A stretch of 64,000 nt of DNA from contig NZ_FOBL01000001.1 of the NCBI RefSeq assembly GCF_900109825.1, forward strand, positions 124,001-188,000. The letters are read 5' to 3'. Positions within the stretch are counted from its first letter, which is position 1. Every line of letters begins with the position of its first letter. The position numbers were made by a program, and so were the translations under genes. This DNA comes from Alkalibacterium putridalgicola. Its GTDB lineage: Bacteria > Bacillota > Bacilli > Lactobacillales > Carnobacteriaceae_A. Shown here one piece after another: positions 38,986-50,155 of the stretch. The notes under the pieces are model-generated. The model was given only the letters and a program-made list of their open reading frames with translations. It searched no databases and was not told the DNA's origin.

Positions 38986-40392
38986 TTACATGTGGATAGG
39001 TAAACCTAATGCTGCTTCAGCCGCGTCCATGACAACTTCACCTAATGAAGGATGTCCGTGGATCGTTAAGGCGATATCTTCAGCGTTCATACCACTTTCA
39101 ATAGCTAAACCAAGCTCAGCTATGATGTCTGATGCACTGATCCCCGCAACTTGAGCACCAACGATGACATTGTCTTCTTTCGTTGTTACTAAACGTACGA
39201 AACCTTCAGTAGCGTTAAGAGATAATGCACGACCGTTACCACCAAGTGGGAATTTTGTGACTTTAACATCAAGATCTTTTTCTTTTGCTTCACTTTCAGT
39301 GTATCCAACAGATGCGATTTCAGGATCTGTGAAAGCTACGGCTGGAAGTGCGCGGTAATCCACAGCTACTTTTTTACCGGAAATAGCTTCAGCAGCTATT
39401 TTAGCTTCATAACTTGCTTTGTGTGCTAAAGCAGGTCCTGGAACGACGTCACCGATAGCATAGATACTATTAATGTTCGTTCTGCCTTGTTCGTTGACTT
39501 CAATCAATCCACGGTCACTGACTTTAACACCAGCTTGTTCAAGACCTAATTCATCAGTATTTGGCTTACGTCCTACTGTAACCAATACATAATCCACATC
39601 CAGAGATTTTTCTTCTCCATCAGCTTCATACTTAACAGTTACGCCGTTATCTGTAACAGTTGACTCTTTAGCCATTGCGTTAGTAATGATATCTACTCCG
39701 CGGTTCTTGAAGTTTTTCTCTACAAGCTTGACCATGTCTTTGTCGAAACCATTCAAGATTGAAGGAAGACCTTCAAGAATCGTGATTTCAGTACCTAAAT
39801 TGGCATAGACACCCGCTAATTCAGAACCGATGTATCCACCGCCAACGATAGCCATTTTTTTAGGAATCTCAGTCAGATTCAATGCACCGGTAGAGTCTAA
39901 TACACGGTCACTGAATTTAAATCCTGGAATTTCGATTGGACGGCTGCCTGTTGCGATGATCGCATTGTTGAAGGAATAGGTTTGCGCACTATCTTCTCCC
40001 ATGACACGCATTGTATTCTCGTCATTAAAGAATGCTTCCCCACGTAAGATCTCTACTTTGTTCTTCTTAAGAAGGCCTTCAACACCTTTAGTCAGTTTAT
40101 TGACGACTTGAGTGTTTTTCCATTCCTGTGTTTTCGCAAAGTCGATTTCAACATTTTTAGAAGTAACACCGAATACTGTTGAATCAAGTGATTCCTGATA
40201 CTTATGTCCAGCAGTGATCAATGCTTTTGAAGGAATACATCCAACGTTCAAGCATACGCCACCTATAAATTCTTTCTCTACAATAGCGACTTTCTGTCCC
40301 ATTTGTGCGGCACGAATAGCTGCCACATATCCACCAGGTCCAGCTCCGACAACTACTGTATCCAGTTCAATTGCGAAATCTCCTACTACCAT
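38986..40392 (-). CDS. pdhD: Dihydrolipoamide dehydrogenase (E3 of pyruvate dehydrogenase)
   Basis: FAD enzyme that reoxidises dihydrolipoamide and reduces NAD+. The 468 residues show the FAD-binding [20 protein letters not shown], the redox disulfide in [15 protein letters not shown] (Cys47, Cys52), the NAD site [18 protein letters not shown], and the catalytic His-Glu pair in [14 protein letters not shown] near the end. ATG at 40392 follows AAGGTGA. Last gene of the pdh operon, 12 bp after pdhC. Confidence 0.97.
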   Translation of the reverse strand: MVVGDFAIELDTVVVGAGPGGYVAAIRAAQMGQKVAIVEKEFIGGVCLNVGCIPSKALITAGHKYQESLDSTVFGVTSKNVEIDFAKTQEWKNTQVVNKLTKGVEGLLKKNKVEILRGEAFFNDENTMRVMGEDSAQTYSFNNAIIATGSRPIEIPGFKFSDRVLDSTGALNLTEIPKKMAIVGGGYIGSELAGVYANLGTEITILEGLPSILNGFDKDMVKLVEKNFKNRGVDIITNAMAKESTVTDNGVTVKYEADGEEKSLDVDYVLVTVGRKPNTDELGLEQAGVKVSDRGLIEVNEQGRTNINSIYAIGDVVPGPALAHKASYEAKIAAEAISGKKVAVDYRALPAVAFTDPEIASVGYTESEAKEKDLDVKVTKFPLGGNGRALSLNATEGFVRLVTTKEDNVIVGAQVAGISASDIIAELGLAIESGMNAEDIALTIHGHPSLGEVVMDAAEAALGLPIHM

Positions 40393-40404
40393 TTATGATT
40401 CACC

Positions 40405-41757
40405 TTATCCTTCCATTAATAATAACTCAGGATCTGCCAACAGACGTTTTAATTCGTTCATGGCTTTTTGACCTGTTGCACCGTCAATAACACGATGATC
40501 GAACACTAACGACAATGCCAACATTGGAGCAGCAACGACTTCTCCTTCGTCATTTACGATTGCTTTTTTAGCGATACGTCCAACACCTAAAATAGCGACT
40601 TCTGGATGGTTGATGATCGGCGTGAACCAACCGCCGCCTACTGAACCAATATTAGAAATTGAAATCGATCCGTCTGCCATATCACTTGATTTCAATTTGC
40701 CTTCATGTGCTTTAGCGCCTAGTTCTGAAATTTCAGAAGCGATGTTGAACATTGATTTCTTATCAGCATCTGAAACAACCGGAACATAAAGTCCTTGATC
40801 AGTATCCGCAGCAATACCGATGTTGAAGTAGTTTTTGTAAACAACTTCATCAGTCGTATCATCGATAGATGAGTTAAGTGCCGGGAATTTCTTCATGACA
40901 GCGATGATCGCTTTAACAACATATGGCAAGAAAGTCAATTTAACATCTTGCTCAGCTGCAATCGTCTTGAATTTCGTACGGTGTGCCATCAATTTCGTTA
41001 CATCTACTTCATCAAACAATGATACAGATGGAATCGTCAAGCTGCTGTTGACCATTGCTTTTGAAATTGCTTTACGGGTCGTTGACATTTTTTCTCTGGT
41101 TTCTTCATCAGAACGACCAGATTTAAATGGTTTGACATTAGTGGAAACCGCAGAAGTCGTTCCTTTAGCTTCACTCTGTGAGCTATCTTCAGTAGCAGCT
41201 GTTTCTTGAGAAGCTGCAGCTTGTCCGCCACCTTGAAGGAAGTTATCGATATCGTCGCGTGTCGTACGCCCGCCTTTGCCTGATGCTTCTACAAGGCTGA
41301 TATCAACATCTTTTTCACGTGCATACTGTCTGACAGACGGCATGGCAAGAACGCGTTTGTTAGAATCAGCAGTCTTAACAACATCATCAGAAACACTTGC
41401 TTCTGATTGCGCCGGATCTGTTTTTTCAGCGCCGGCTTTAGCTTCTTCAGACGATACTTCTGATTTAGCAGCTGTTTCTTCTGCTGCTTCTTCTGAATCC
41501 TCACTGTCACCTTCGTGTCCTTCAGCATCGATCTCAACAATAGGATCACCTACAGAAGCGACTGTTCCTGGTTCTACCAAGAATTTCTTGATCGTTCCAT
41601 CTACTGGAGAGGCTAGTTCCTCAACTGATTTATCGTTTTGGATTTCAGCAATAGAATCGCCTTCTTCAATGGTGTCTCCTTCAGAAACTAACCAGCTGAC
41701 GATTTCTCCTTCAGCCATGCCTTCCCCGACATCAGGGAGTTTAAATGTAAAAGCCAT
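40405..41757 (-). CDS. pdhC: Pyruvate dehydrogenase E2 (dihydrolipoamide acetyltransferase)
   Basis: Core of the complex; transfers the acetyl group from lipoamide to CoA. The 450 residues have one lipoyl domain with the modified Lys43 in [14 protein letters not shown], an Ala/Glu/Ser-rich linker (about 85-135), an E3-binding domain ([19 protein letters not shown]), a second flexible linker, and the catalytic domain ending with [14 protein letters not shown] (His421). ATG at 41757. Between pdhB and pdhD. Confidence 0.97.
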   Translation of the reverse strand: MAFTFKLPDVGEGMAEGEIVSWLVSEGDTIEEGDSIAEIQNDKSVEELASPVDGTIKKFLVEPGTVASVGDPIVEIDAEGHEGDSEDSEEAAEETAAKSEVSSEEAKAGAEKTDPAQSEASVSDDVVKTADSNKRVLAMPSVRQYAREKDVDISLVEASGKGGRTTRDDIDNFLQGGGQAAASQETAATEDSSQSEAKGTTSAVSTNVKPFKSGRSDEETREKMSTTRKAISKAMVNSSLTIPSVSLFDEVDVTKLMAHRTKFKTIAAEQDVKLTFLPYVVKAIIAVMKKFPALNSSIDDTTDEVVYKNYFNIGIAADTDQGLYVPVVSDADKKSMFNIASEISELGAKAHEGKLKSSDMADGSISISNIGSVGGGWFTPIINHPEVAILGVGRIAKKAIVNDEGEVVAAPMLALSLVFDHRVIDGATGQKAMNELKRLLADPELLLMEG

Positions 41758-41827
41758 TGTAATTTTCTTCCCTTCTAAAATGATTTTACTTTGAATGTGT
41801 TCATTCAGTACTGACAGTTAACGTTAA

Positions 41828-42805
41828 TTAAAATTCAACTGTTTCTTTGATTGCTGCAGTAATATCTTTAGCGTTTGGTAACCAGGTGTTCTCGATTTGA
41901 CCAAATGGATATACCGTATCAGGGGCAGAAACGAAGCCGATAGGTGCTTCTAATGAAAGAATAGCACGCTGAGAAACTTCAGAAATAACAGTGTTTCCGA
42001 CACCGGCCTGACGTTGAGCTTCCTGAACCATAACCATACGGCCAGTTTTTTCAACAGATTTAACTACTGTTTCATAATCAACTGGTGAGACTGTGCGCAG
42101 GTCAAGCACTTCAACTGATACATTGTCTTTTTCCAGCTGTTCTGCAGCTTTAAGTGCTTCACGTACCATATAACCGTAGGCTACTACAGTAACGTCAGAA
42201 CCTTCTTTAGCAACTCCCGCTTTTCCTAGAGGGACCGTGTACTGTTCTTCAGGAACTTCATCACGGAATGAACGGTATAATTTCATGTGTTCAAGAAATA
42301 CAACAGGATCTTCATCGCGGATAGCTGAAGTTAGCAACCCTTTAGCATCGTATGGGTTTGAAGGGATAACGACTTTAAGTCCTGGTGACTGAGCCATCAA
42401 ACCTTCTAAACTGTCTGCGTGCATTTCTGGTGTGTGAACACCGCCACCAAATGGTGAACGAACTACGGCTGGCAAGTTTAATTTGCCGCCTGTACGGTAA
42501 CGTGTACGCGCCATTTGACCAACAATTGAATCCATGACTTCGAAAACGAATCCGAAGAACTGGATTTCCATTACTGGACGGAAGCCTTGAACAGCTAAAC
42601 CAAATGCCATACCGCCGATTCCAGATTCAGCAAGCGGAGTGTCATTGACACGGTCTTCACCGTGTTTATCAAAAAGACCTTGAGTCGCACGGAAAACACC
42701 GCCGTTTTTACCTACGTCTTCACCGAATACCAGGACTTTTTCATCACGAGCCATTTCTTGATCTAAGGCTTCCGTGATCGCTTGAATCATTGTAAGATTC
42801 GCCAT
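41828..42805 (-). CDS. pdhB: Pyruvate dehydrogenase E1 beta subunit
   Basis: Forms with the alpha subunit the thiamine-diphosphate decarboxylase that feeds acetyl groups to E2. The 325 residues start [20 protein letters not shown] and contain the family segments [37 protein letters not shown]-like [17 protein letters not shown], and the C-terminal [19 protein letters not shown] at 42805 lies two bases from the pdhA stop, so the two are coupled. The cofactor link to thiT is functional only. Confidence 0.96.
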   Translation of the reverse strand: MANLTMIQAITEALDQEMARDEKVLVFGEDVGKNGGVFRATQGLFDKHGEDRVNDTPLAESGIGGMAFGLAVQGFRPVMEIQFFGFVFEVMDSIVGQMARTRYRTGGKLNLPAVVRSPFGGGVHTPEMHADSLEGLMAQSPGLKVVIPSNPYDAKGLLTSAIRDEDPVVFLEHMKLYRSFRDEVPEEQYTVPLGKAGVAKEGSDVTVVAYGYMVREALKAAEQLEKDNVSVEVLDLRTVSPVDYETVVKSVEKTGRMVMVQEAQRQAGVGNTVISEVSQRAILSLEAPIGFVSAPDTVYPFGQIENTWLPNAKDITAAIKETVEF

Positions 42806-42807
42806 GA

Positions 42808-43917
<1,110 letters not shown>

Positions 43918-43948
43918 TTACCCATTCCTCTCTCTTTATATAATTAAG

Positions 43949-43974
43949 TGTAACAGCGCTTTTTGACTGTTACA
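43949..43974. repeat. Inverted repeat in the pdhA leader
   Basis: TGTAACAG (43949-43956) and CTGTTACA (43967-43974) are perfect inverted copies with a 10-base centre. It lies downstream of the predicted pdhA promoter, so it is either an operator or a leader hairpin. It does not match the GlnR or Rex consensus spacing. Confidence 0.6.
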
Positions 43975-43994
43975 TTTTTATCTATTCCTTTTCC

Positions 43995-44023
43995 AATTTA
44001 TCATTTTTTTAAGTGAAATGCAA
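43995..44023 (-). promoter_or_regulatory. pdhA promoter (predicted)
   Basis: Minus-strand TTGCAT (44018-44023), 17-bp spacer, TAAATT (43995-44000). Moderate match to the housekeeping consensus; placed about 80 bases before the pdhA start. Confidence 0.55.
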
Positions 44024-44032
44024 GCGATAGCG
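44018..44032 (+). promoter_or_regulatory. cre-like (CcpA) site upstream of pdhA
   Basis: ATGCAAGCGATAGCG matches 14 of 15 positions of the cre consensus WTGNAANCGNWNNCW and covers the predicted -35 box. It suggests carbon-source control of the pdh operon. Confidence 0.45.
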
Positions 44033-44359
44033 TCTTAATTGACCGGGAAGAAATACCGGCACAAAAGGATTGTCGGGTCATTGTGATACAAAGCACAACG
44101 TTACTGTTATACTCTCTGGAATGATGAGATTTTAAAATTTATTTTAATAAAGTAATACAGGGAAAAAAACTGTTATATAAAAGACCTGAAAAAAAAAAAG
44201 TGTACCAGTTGATTTTTCAGAAAAATTATCATGTGAAATCCATCACTCTTAAAAAACAAACATAACTTATCAGCTATTTTTATAAATTTAATAATAAAGG
44301 TGCAGAAATTAGGAAAAACTGTTAAAATACTAGTGAACTTGCTTAAGGAGGAAATGAAA

Positions 44360-44932
44360 ATGTTGACCATGAATGATGTTATACGTGAAGGCCACCCTAC
44401 TTTACGTAAAGTAGCGGGTAAAATGACTCTTCCCTTGACTGATGAAGAAAAAGATTTGGCAGATAAAATGTTGGAATTTTTAAAGAACAGCCAGGACCCT
44501 GAAACAGCTGAAAAATATGAATTACGACCAGGAGTCGGTATAGCGGCTCCGCAAGTAAATGTTTCCAAGCGCATGATCGCCGTTCATGTTCCTTCTGATG
44601 ATCCCGAAGAGTCTGAACCCGAATTCAGCGGGGTATTGATCAACCCAAAGATCGTCAGTCATTCTGTTCAGCAGACTTGCCTGTCAGAAGGAGAAGGATG
44701 CTTGTCTGTGGACCGGGAAGTGCCGGGATATGTCCCCAGACATAAACGTATCAAAGTTGAATATGTCGATATTGACGGCAACACACAGAAAAAACGTTTG
44801 AAGAACTTTCCTGCCATTGTGGTTCAACATGAAATTGACCACTTGAACGGCGTCATGTTTTATGACCACATCGATCCAGATAACCCTTTAGCCCTCCCTG
44901 ATGATTTGGAAGTATTAGGATCAGCAGAATAG
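44360..44932 (+). CDS. def: Peptide deformylase
   Basis: Metal enzyme that removes the formyl group from nascent proteins. The 190 residues from ATG at 44360 (eight bases after AAGGAGG) contain all three motifs: GVGIAAPQ (58-65), EGCLS (112-116) and HEIDH (157-161) with the two metal His. This is the longer Gram-positive type-2 form, with an insertion around 76-90. Monocistronic, followed by an unusually long perfect terminator stem. Confidence 0.96.
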   Translation: MLTMNDVIREGHPTLRKVAGKMTLPLTDEEKDLADKMLEFLKNSQDPETAEKYELRPGVGIAAPQVNVSKRMIAVHVPSDDPEESEPEFSGVLINPKIVSHSVQQTCLSEGEGCLSVDREVPGYVPRHKRIKVEYVDIDGNTQKKRLKNFPAIVVQHEIDHLNGVMFYDHIDPDNPLALPDDLEVLGSAE

Positions 44933-44983
44933 TACAATTTACTCCTGTATAGTCTCTGCTTGCTAATCTATCAATATTCGTTA

Positions 44984-45042
44984 AAAAACCGCGTTCCCGG
45001 TTCAGCATGTAGTATGCATGCTGAACCGGGAACGCGGTTTTT
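44984..45042. terminator. Bidirectional terminator between def and the DUF1576 gene
   Basis: Perfect 26-bp stem (44984-45009 with 45017-45042) around a 7-base loop, with A5 and T5 at its ends. It serves def on the plus strand and the DUF1576 gene on the minus strand. Confidence 0.95.
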
Positions 45043-45079
45043 GTCTACCTTTCTTATCCCAGTTATTCTGGTTCTCTAA

Positions 45080-46414
45080 TTATGACTCGCCTTTCATCTC
45101 ATCTGCTGGATCCACTGGTTCTCGAAGTTCCTTCCTTTTTTCCTTATGATAATGGAAAGCCTCCAATATGGGAATCATTATTGCTGCAACGAATCCCCCA
45201 GAAAAGCCATTATTATAAAGATTTATCCCGCCATGAAGAGTGTCTGTATTACTTACAATACTTAAATGGAACGCTCCAGCTAACATACCGATCACTACGC
45301 CATATCTTCCAGCTATCGGGGCAATGGTTGTTCCAAACAACCCTGCAGTGACTACTCCTGTTAAACTCATGTCATAATTGTTCAAATATCCCATCAAAGT
45401 CACTCCTATAAGGATAGGTATGACATTTCTGATATGTTTACCAAAAGCTCCAAAACCGACCACAGTTAAGATACCACCTATAACTGGTCCATTTAATTCT
45501 CCGCCATGAAACAGAACATAGCCCAGGGATAGATATCCTAGTAATGACATATTGATCAAAGTAATGCTAAAACCATTCAGATCAAGAAAATCAGTTGAAA
45601 GCTGACCGGAATGTTGCAGCAGTTCTCCGTATCCCTTTAACGTCCAATGATTAAAGTGAAGCCCAGTGATCATCATAATTGAGAATAAAACAAGAAAAAT
45701 GATGATGAAAGGTTCATTATGACCGGATGATAAGAGCGATACCGGCTCTACTTCTCTCCCTGTGCTACGAATAATAGAAACGAATAAGGTACCTATAACA
45801 CCGCATGTAAATCCTATATTATAAACACTAAAGCCCTTAGTAAATTTAACGATATGATGAGCTAAAGGAGGAATAATAAAGCCGGCAATAAAGCCGGCTA
45901 GGTATCCGTAGAAGATACCGGACAACAAGGATAGACCGATATTAAATGAGATCTCACTAACAAGTGGGCCTAAAGCAGTACCAAACAATGCAGCAAGTAA
46001 TGAATGTTCAGCCGGTGCTTTAGTTGACCATGCATATGCAAAAGCACCTAAAACTATCGGCGTAGAGTTATAAAGATTCTTACCAAAAAAGGAAAAAGCA
46101 GCAACTGTTAATACGCCGGCAATGACAGCTCCATTGATCCTTGCCTTTGACATTTTAATGATCAATATTGAATGAGCTGTTAATATTGCTGAATTGAAAA
46201 GTGTTGCTCCGACGTTTGATATAGCAAAATAATCTGTTACTAAATTTGAAGGAGACAGGAGTATAACGATTTGCCCTTCCAGTATTTCCTCCGGTGAATT
46301 AAATAGAAAAGCCAGAATAGCGAAAAAGAAAGCAATAAACCAAAAAAATCCATATTTTAATGTTTGAGAAGCCGTTGTAAATTCTATTTGAGATGATTTA
46401 TTTTCTAAGTTCAT
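45080..46414 (-). CDS. DUF1576 family membrane protein with internal duplication
   Basis: A 444-residue polytopic membrane protein, roughly 10-12 helices, of the DUF1576 family, function unknown. It contains two similar halves offset by about 200-215 residues: NGAVIAGVLTV (about 94) and NGPVIGGILTV (about 308), both followed by AF/GAFGK and a Pro-Ile; ALFGTALGP and GLFGTTIAP; SVYNIGFTCG and NLYNNGFSGG. This two-fold repeat is typical of transporters or channels. I start at ATG 46414 (after AGGAGAGG); a TTG just before is possible. No partner gene lies beside it. Confidence 0.85.
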   Translation of the reverse strand: MNLENKSSQIEFTTASQTLKYGFFWFIAFFFAILAFLFNSPEEILEGQIVILLSPSNLVTDYFAISNVGATLFNSAILTAHSILIIKMSKARINGAVIAGVLTVAAFSFFGKNLYNSTPIVLGAFAYAWSTKAPAEHSLLAALFGTALGPLVSEISFNIGLSLLSGIFYGYLAGFIAGFIIPPLAHHIVKFTKGFSVYNIGFTCGVIGTLFVSIIRSTGREVEPVSLLSSGHNEPFIIIFLVLFSIMMITGLHFNHWTLKGYGELLQHSGQLSTDFLDLNGFSITLINMSLLGYLSLGYVLFHGGELNGPVIGGILTVVGFGAFGKHIRNVIPILIGVTLMGYLNNYDMSLTGVVTAGLFGTTIAPIAGRYGVVIGMLAGAFHLSIVSNTDTLHGGINLYNNGFSGGFVAAIMIPILEAFHYHKEKRKELREPVDPADEMKGES

Positions 46415-46802
46415 CAAGTCCTCTCCTTTTGTAGATATTTAAAATAATGTCGTATACTAATATACCACTTTTCAATAGATGAAGATAGTTTTTTTATCAA
46501 TCTAATAGAAATATTCATTTAAAAGTGGTTATGGTCATCTGAATTTTCAGCAACCATTCTAGAGGGGAGCTCAACATAGTAATAATTTTCCGATTATGTT
46601 TAGTTATATCTTAGCATAGCTCTGTGCTGAAAGGAATACTGTTCAACAACAAAATACCACACTAGAATTTCAAATTAAGTAAAATGTGTGTAGATTCTGC
46701 ATAGTAACAGGAAATCTTTACCTTGGCTTAACTTTAAAAAATCTAAAATTGACTTTTATGCTTTAACTTTAAGGCATATCTTTTAGTTCTCTGATTTTAA
46801 GT
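46415..46802. other. A+T-rich intergenic region
   Basis: About 390 bases without a credible gene on either strand. It holds an inverted repeat ACCACTTTT (46464-46472) / AAAAGTGGT (46521-46529) with a 48-base gap. Promoter elements for the DUF1576 gene must be here but none is convincing. Confidence 0.5.
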
Positions 46803-46946
46803 TTAACTTTTAATTTTATGTTGCTTCTTGTACTTATCAACGGGATAAATCACCTTGGTTACATCGGCGATTCGAAGTGACTCTTTACTATTCTTATGTT
46901 TTTCCATAAGTGCTTTCAGTTCAGTTACCTGTCTATCTGTCAGCAT
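46803..46946 (-). CDS. Unrecognised 47-residue protein
   Basis: A short gene with all expression signals: ATG at 46946, GGAGG eight bases upstream, and a near-consensus promoter about 40 bases further. The product starts MLTDRQVTELKALMEKHKNS, has a central IADVTKVIYPVDKY and a basic tail KKQHKIKS. It is hydrophilic, has no cysteines, signal peptide or membrane segment, and looks like one helix followed by a short strand region. I do not recognise the family. It could be a free-standing small regulator or the remnant of a larger gene, but the promoter and ribosome-binding site argue for a functional unit. Confidence 0.7.
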   Translation of the reverse strand: MLTDRQVTELKALMEKHKNSKESLRIADVTKVIYPVDKYKKQHKIKS

Positions 46947-46984
46947 TTCATCGCCTCCATTCTCATATTTCACTGTAAGTGTAG

Positions 46985-47013
46985 ATTATATACTAAAAAT
47001 GTAAGCGTTTCAA
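46985..47013 (-). promoter_or_regulatory. Promoter of the 47-residue gene
   Basis: Minus-strand TTGAAA (47008-47013), 17-bp spacer, TATAAT (46985-46990). Strong match. The sequence TGTAAGCGTTTCA overlaps the -35; it resembles a cre but is one base short. Confidence 0.8.
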
Positions 47014-47141
47014 TAAATATATTTGAAACTTTAATTCAATTACCGGTACTTCGCGATTGTACCTTATCTTCTAGTGAAGTCGTCTGTTAATTCCAGCTGC
47101 ACCGACTGTGATCGAATACTAATAAGCTGTCGGAATAAAAA

Positions 47142-47191
47142 AAGAACTGCAGAACAAAACACAAAAACGTGTGTTTTGTTCTGCAGTTCTT
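47142..47191 (-). terminator. Terminator after tRNA-Ala
   Basis: Perfect 22-bp stem (47142-47163 with 47170-47191) with a 6-base loop, followed on the minus strand by T7. It ends the tRNA transcript 10 bases beyond the tRNA 3' end. Confidence 0.92.
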
Positions 47192-47200
47192 AAAAAATTA

Positions 47201-47273
47201 TGGAGATAAGCGGGCTCGAACCGCTGACCTCTTCGCTGCCAGCGAAGCGCTCTCCCAACTGAGCTATACCCCC
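47201..47273 (-). tRNA. tRNA-Ala, anticodon GGC
   Basis: 73-base cloverleaf on the minus strand: acceptor GGGGGTA/TATCTCC with two G-U pairs, D arm GCTC...GAGC, anticodon stem CTTCG/CGAAG with loop CTGGCAG (anticodon GGC), T arm AGCGG/CCGCT with TTCGAGC. The 3' CCA is not encoded. It stands alone, with a strong terminator behind it, and reads the GCC/GCU alanine codons. Confidence 0.96.
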
Positions 47274-47376
47274 AAAAAGAATGTCCTTTTATATTATTAC
47301 TTATTTCAATCTATTTGTCCAGAGTAAATTTTATTTTGAACATTCTTTTTTTGATTTATTTATATTGGCAACTTTA

Positions 47377-48156
47377 TTATTTAATGTACTTCATTTTACG
47401 TAAAGCACTGGGAATGCCATTATTCTCATTAGATTCTGTTACACTATCTGCAACATCTTTTACTTCTTTTTCTGCATTTCCCATAGCAATTCCTGTACCT
47501 ACATGTCTGATCATTTCAATATCATTCATGCCATCACCGAAAGCTATGACATCGTTCAGATTTATCCCCATATGATTAGCTAATATCTTTATAGTCAGAT
47601 ATTTCGATCCGTCTGCAGGTAACACGTCTATCCCCTCTTTATACCAGCGTACAAATCTGAAATGACTGAACTTATCAGCGTAAATATCCATTTCTTCTTC
47701 AGAAATAAATAACAGACACTGAACAAGCGGATTTTTCTTGTAAAATTCTTTGTCATAAGCTGGAACATCAAAGCCTACAAATGTCATACCGTTTGTCATA
47801 CGTTTACCGGGCACTTCATTCCTGCGTCTTAAATCATCTATTGTTTCATAGACCAGTTGGTGGTCATGTGCATCGGCAATGTCAATCAACTTTTCCAAAT
47901 CCTCTTCATTTAGAAAATTTGTATAAATAGCTTCATCTTTATAGTATGCCGCCGCACCGTTACATACGATGTAACTGGAAATCCCTAATTCCTCAATGAC
48001 TTCTTTCGCCATCGTACGATTCCTTCCGGTCGCTATTGCAACTTCATGTGATTCGCTTAACTCTTTGATCGCCTGCTTCGTTTCTAACGGGATGGACTTG
48101 CTATTATCCAGGACAGTTCCATCGATATCAAATATAAAAAGCTTTTTATTTTCCAA
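47377..48156 (-). CDS. Cof-type HAD-superfamily phosphatase
   Basis: Predicted Mg2+-dependent sugar-phosphate or nucleotide phosphatase of the HAD IIB/Cof group. The 259 residues show motif I FIFDIDGTVLDNSK, motif II AIATGRNR, a cap domain, and the motif III/IV block DVIAFGDGMNDIEMI with GIAMGNAEKEVK. I start at TTG 48156, nine bases after AAGGAG; a GTG six codons earlier sits on that site. Monocistronic; substrate cannot be read from the sequence. Confidence 0.9.
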   Translation of the reverse strand: MENKKLFIFDIDGTVLDNSKSIPLETKQAIKELSESHEVAIATGRNRTMAKEVIEELGISSYIVCNGAAAYYKDEAIYTNFLNEEDLEKLIDIADAHDHQLVYETIDDLRRRNEVPGKRMTNGMTFVGFDVPAYDKEFYKKNPLVQCLLFISEEEMDIYADKFSHFRFVRWYKEGIDVLPADGSKYLTIKILANHMGINLNDVIAFGDGMNDIEMIRHVGTGIAMGNAEKEVKDVADSVTESNENNGIPSALRKMKYIK

Positions 48157-48431
48157 TGCCAGACACTCCTTCACTATACATACACGTTCTACTATATCTA
48201 AATTTCCGGCAAACTACAATCCGATTTTTCTGATTTGTTCTCCTATATGCTGTTTTCCTTATTCTATACTTATTATTTTTAGTATGGTAGAATAATTATA
48301 ACAGTGGTTTCTTACACCACGCACCGAGCGGAGATTATCAAAATAGGTTTCCCTTTTTAATTTACTATATATCACAGTTAGGCAAAGTAAGATTTTTAAT
48401 AGATCAATAATTATGACAAGGGAGTTATATA

Positions 48432-50102
48432 ATGAAACCAAATATAAAAAACAACGAAACGGCCATCTTTGCATTAGGCGGCTTAAACGAGATAGGTAAA
48501 AATACCTATGCTATACAATTTCAAGATGAAATCATCTTGATCGATGCCGGAATCAAGTTTCCGGAAGATGATCTGCTGGGAATCGATTATGTTATACCTG
48601 ATTACTCTTATCTGGTAGAAAATAAGGATAAGATCCAGGGACTCTTCATCACTCATGGACATGAAGACCATGTAGGTGGAACGCCTTATCTGTTGAGAGA
48701 ACTCAATATTCCTATATATGCAGGAAAACTGGCACTTGCTTTGATCAGAAACAAATTAAGCGAACACCATCTGCTCCGTTCAGCAACCCTGCACGAGATA
48801 AATGAAGACACTGTAATCAAGTTCAGAAAGACTCAGGTATCTTTCTTCAGAACCACCCATAGTGTTCCTGAAGCTTACGGCATCGTTGTTAAAACACCAA
48901 ATGGAAACATTGTAGAAACAGGAGACTTTAAATTCGATTTCACATCCGTGGGAGAACCTGCCAACCTGCATAAGATGGCTCGTATCGGCGAAGAAGGCGT
49001 GCTCGCCTTACTGTCAGACAGTACAAATGCTGAGATCCCCAACTTCACAAAATCCGAGAAAGTAGTCGGTGACTCGATCAGGAGCTTATTCAAAAAAATC
49101 GACGGGCGTATCATCTTTGCTACTTTTGCCTCAAATATTTCAAGAGTCCAGCAAGCCATTGAGGCGGCAAACAAAACAGGGCGCAAAATTGCCGTGTTTG
49201 GGCGCAGCATGGTCAACAATTTGGAAACAGGTAAAGAGTTAGGATATATTCAGGCAGATGAAGGAACATTTATCCATCCGAATGAAATAAAGAATTATAA
49301 AGCAAATGAAGTTCTGATTTTATGTACTGGGTCTCAGGGAGAACCGATGGCAGCCTTGAGCAGAATTGCAAACGGTACACACAGACAAATTTCTATTCAG
49401 CCTGGAGATAACGTTATCTTTTCAAGCTCTCCTATTCCAGGCAATACAATGAGCGTCAACCGTGTCATTAATCAATTGCTTGAAGCTGGAGCAAACGTTA
49501 TTCATGGTAAAATAAATAACATCCACACATCCGGTCATGGTGGCCAGCAGGAACAGAAATTAATGCTGCAGCTTATGAAGCCAAAATACTTTGTCCCTAT
49601 TCATGGAGAACATCGTATGCAGCGTATCCACGCCCAGCTTGCTCAGCAAACTGGTGTACCAAAAGACAACTGTTTCATACTGGATAATGGAGATATCCTT
49701 GCTTTCACCGAAGACACCGCCAGACGCGCAGGTGAAATTGAAGCAAGAGATGTTTATGTAGACGGCAGTGGCGTTGGGGATATCGGCAACGTTGTCCTGA
49801 GAGACCGTAAGATCCTTTCTGATAACGGACTTGTTGTCGTTGTTGCTACGATCGACGCTAAGAAGAAACAGGTTCTCGCCGGTCCCGATATCATTTCCAG
49901 AGGATTCATTTATATGAGAGAATCTGAAGAACTGATCCAGAAAGCACAAAAAGTTGCTTATGACAGTATTCAGCGCTCATTCAAACATAAACAACTGAAT
50001 GAATATAAAATGAGAAATGAATTGATCGATGACATTAAAGCCTTTCTCTTTGCAGAGACAGAACGTCGTCCCATAATTTTACCCGTCATTTTAACGAACT
50101 AA
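48432..50102 (+). CDS. rnjA: Ribonuclease J1
   Basis: 5'-to-3' exonuclease and endonuclease of mRNA decay. The 556 residues keep every metal-site motif: HGHEDH (75-80), [27 protein letters not shown] and PIHGEHRM, followed by the beta-CASP and C-terminal domains. It differs in these positions from the J2 copy at 19761, so this is the catalytic subunit. ATG at 48432 follows AAGGGAG. Alone in its unit and ended by a 20-bp perfect terminator stem. Confidence 0.95.
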   Translation: MKPNIKNNETAIFALGGLNEIGKNTYAIQFQDEIILIDAGIKFPEDDLLGIDYVIPDYSYLVENKDKIQGLFITHGHEDHVGGTPYLLRELNIPIYAGKLALALIRNKLSEHHLLRSATLHEINEDTVIKFRKTQVSFFRTTHSVPEAYGIVVKTPNGNIVETGDFKFDFTSVGEPANLHKMARIGEEGVLALLSDSTNAEIPNFTKSEKVVGDSIRSLFKKIDGRIIFATFASNISRVQQAIEAANKTGRKIAVFGRSMVNNLETGKELGYIQADEGTFIHPNEIKNYKANEVLILCTGSQGEPMAALSRIANGTHRQISIQPGDNVIFSSSPIPGNTMSVNRVINQLLEAGANVIHGKINNIHTSGHGGQQEQKLMLQLMKPKYFVPIHGEHRMQRIHAQLAQQTGVPKDNCFILDNGDILAFTEDTARRAGEIEARDVYVDGSGVGDIGNVVLRDRKILSDNGLVVVVATIDAKKKQVLAGPDIISRGFIYMRESEELIQKAQKVAYDSIQRSFKHKQLNEYKMRNELIDDIKAFLFAETERRPIILPVILTN

Positions 50103-50110
50103 TTGAATTA

Positions 50111-50154
50111 AAAAAGGCTTCAGCCAAGTGATTACACTTGGCTGAAGCCTTTTT
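50111..50154. terminator. Bidirectional terminator between rnjA and liaR
   Basis: Perfect 20-bp stem AAAAAGGCTTCAGCCAAGTG (50111-50130) with 50135-50154 and a 4-base loop. It lies at the convergent ends of rnjA and the liaFSR operon. Confidence 0.95.
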
Positions 50155-50155
50155 A

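Noticed and set aside
44173-44574. Minus-strand 133-codon frame at the start of def
   Set aside because: Mirror frame of def; no start signals, and def has all catalytic motifs.
47001-47013. cre site at the promoter of the 47-residue gene
   Set aside because: TGTAAGCGTTTCA is one base shorter than the cre consensus, so the half-sites are out of phase.
46896-47090. Plus-strand 64-codon frame
   Set aside because: It lies antisense to the 47-residue gene and its promoter and lacks a ribosome-binding site.
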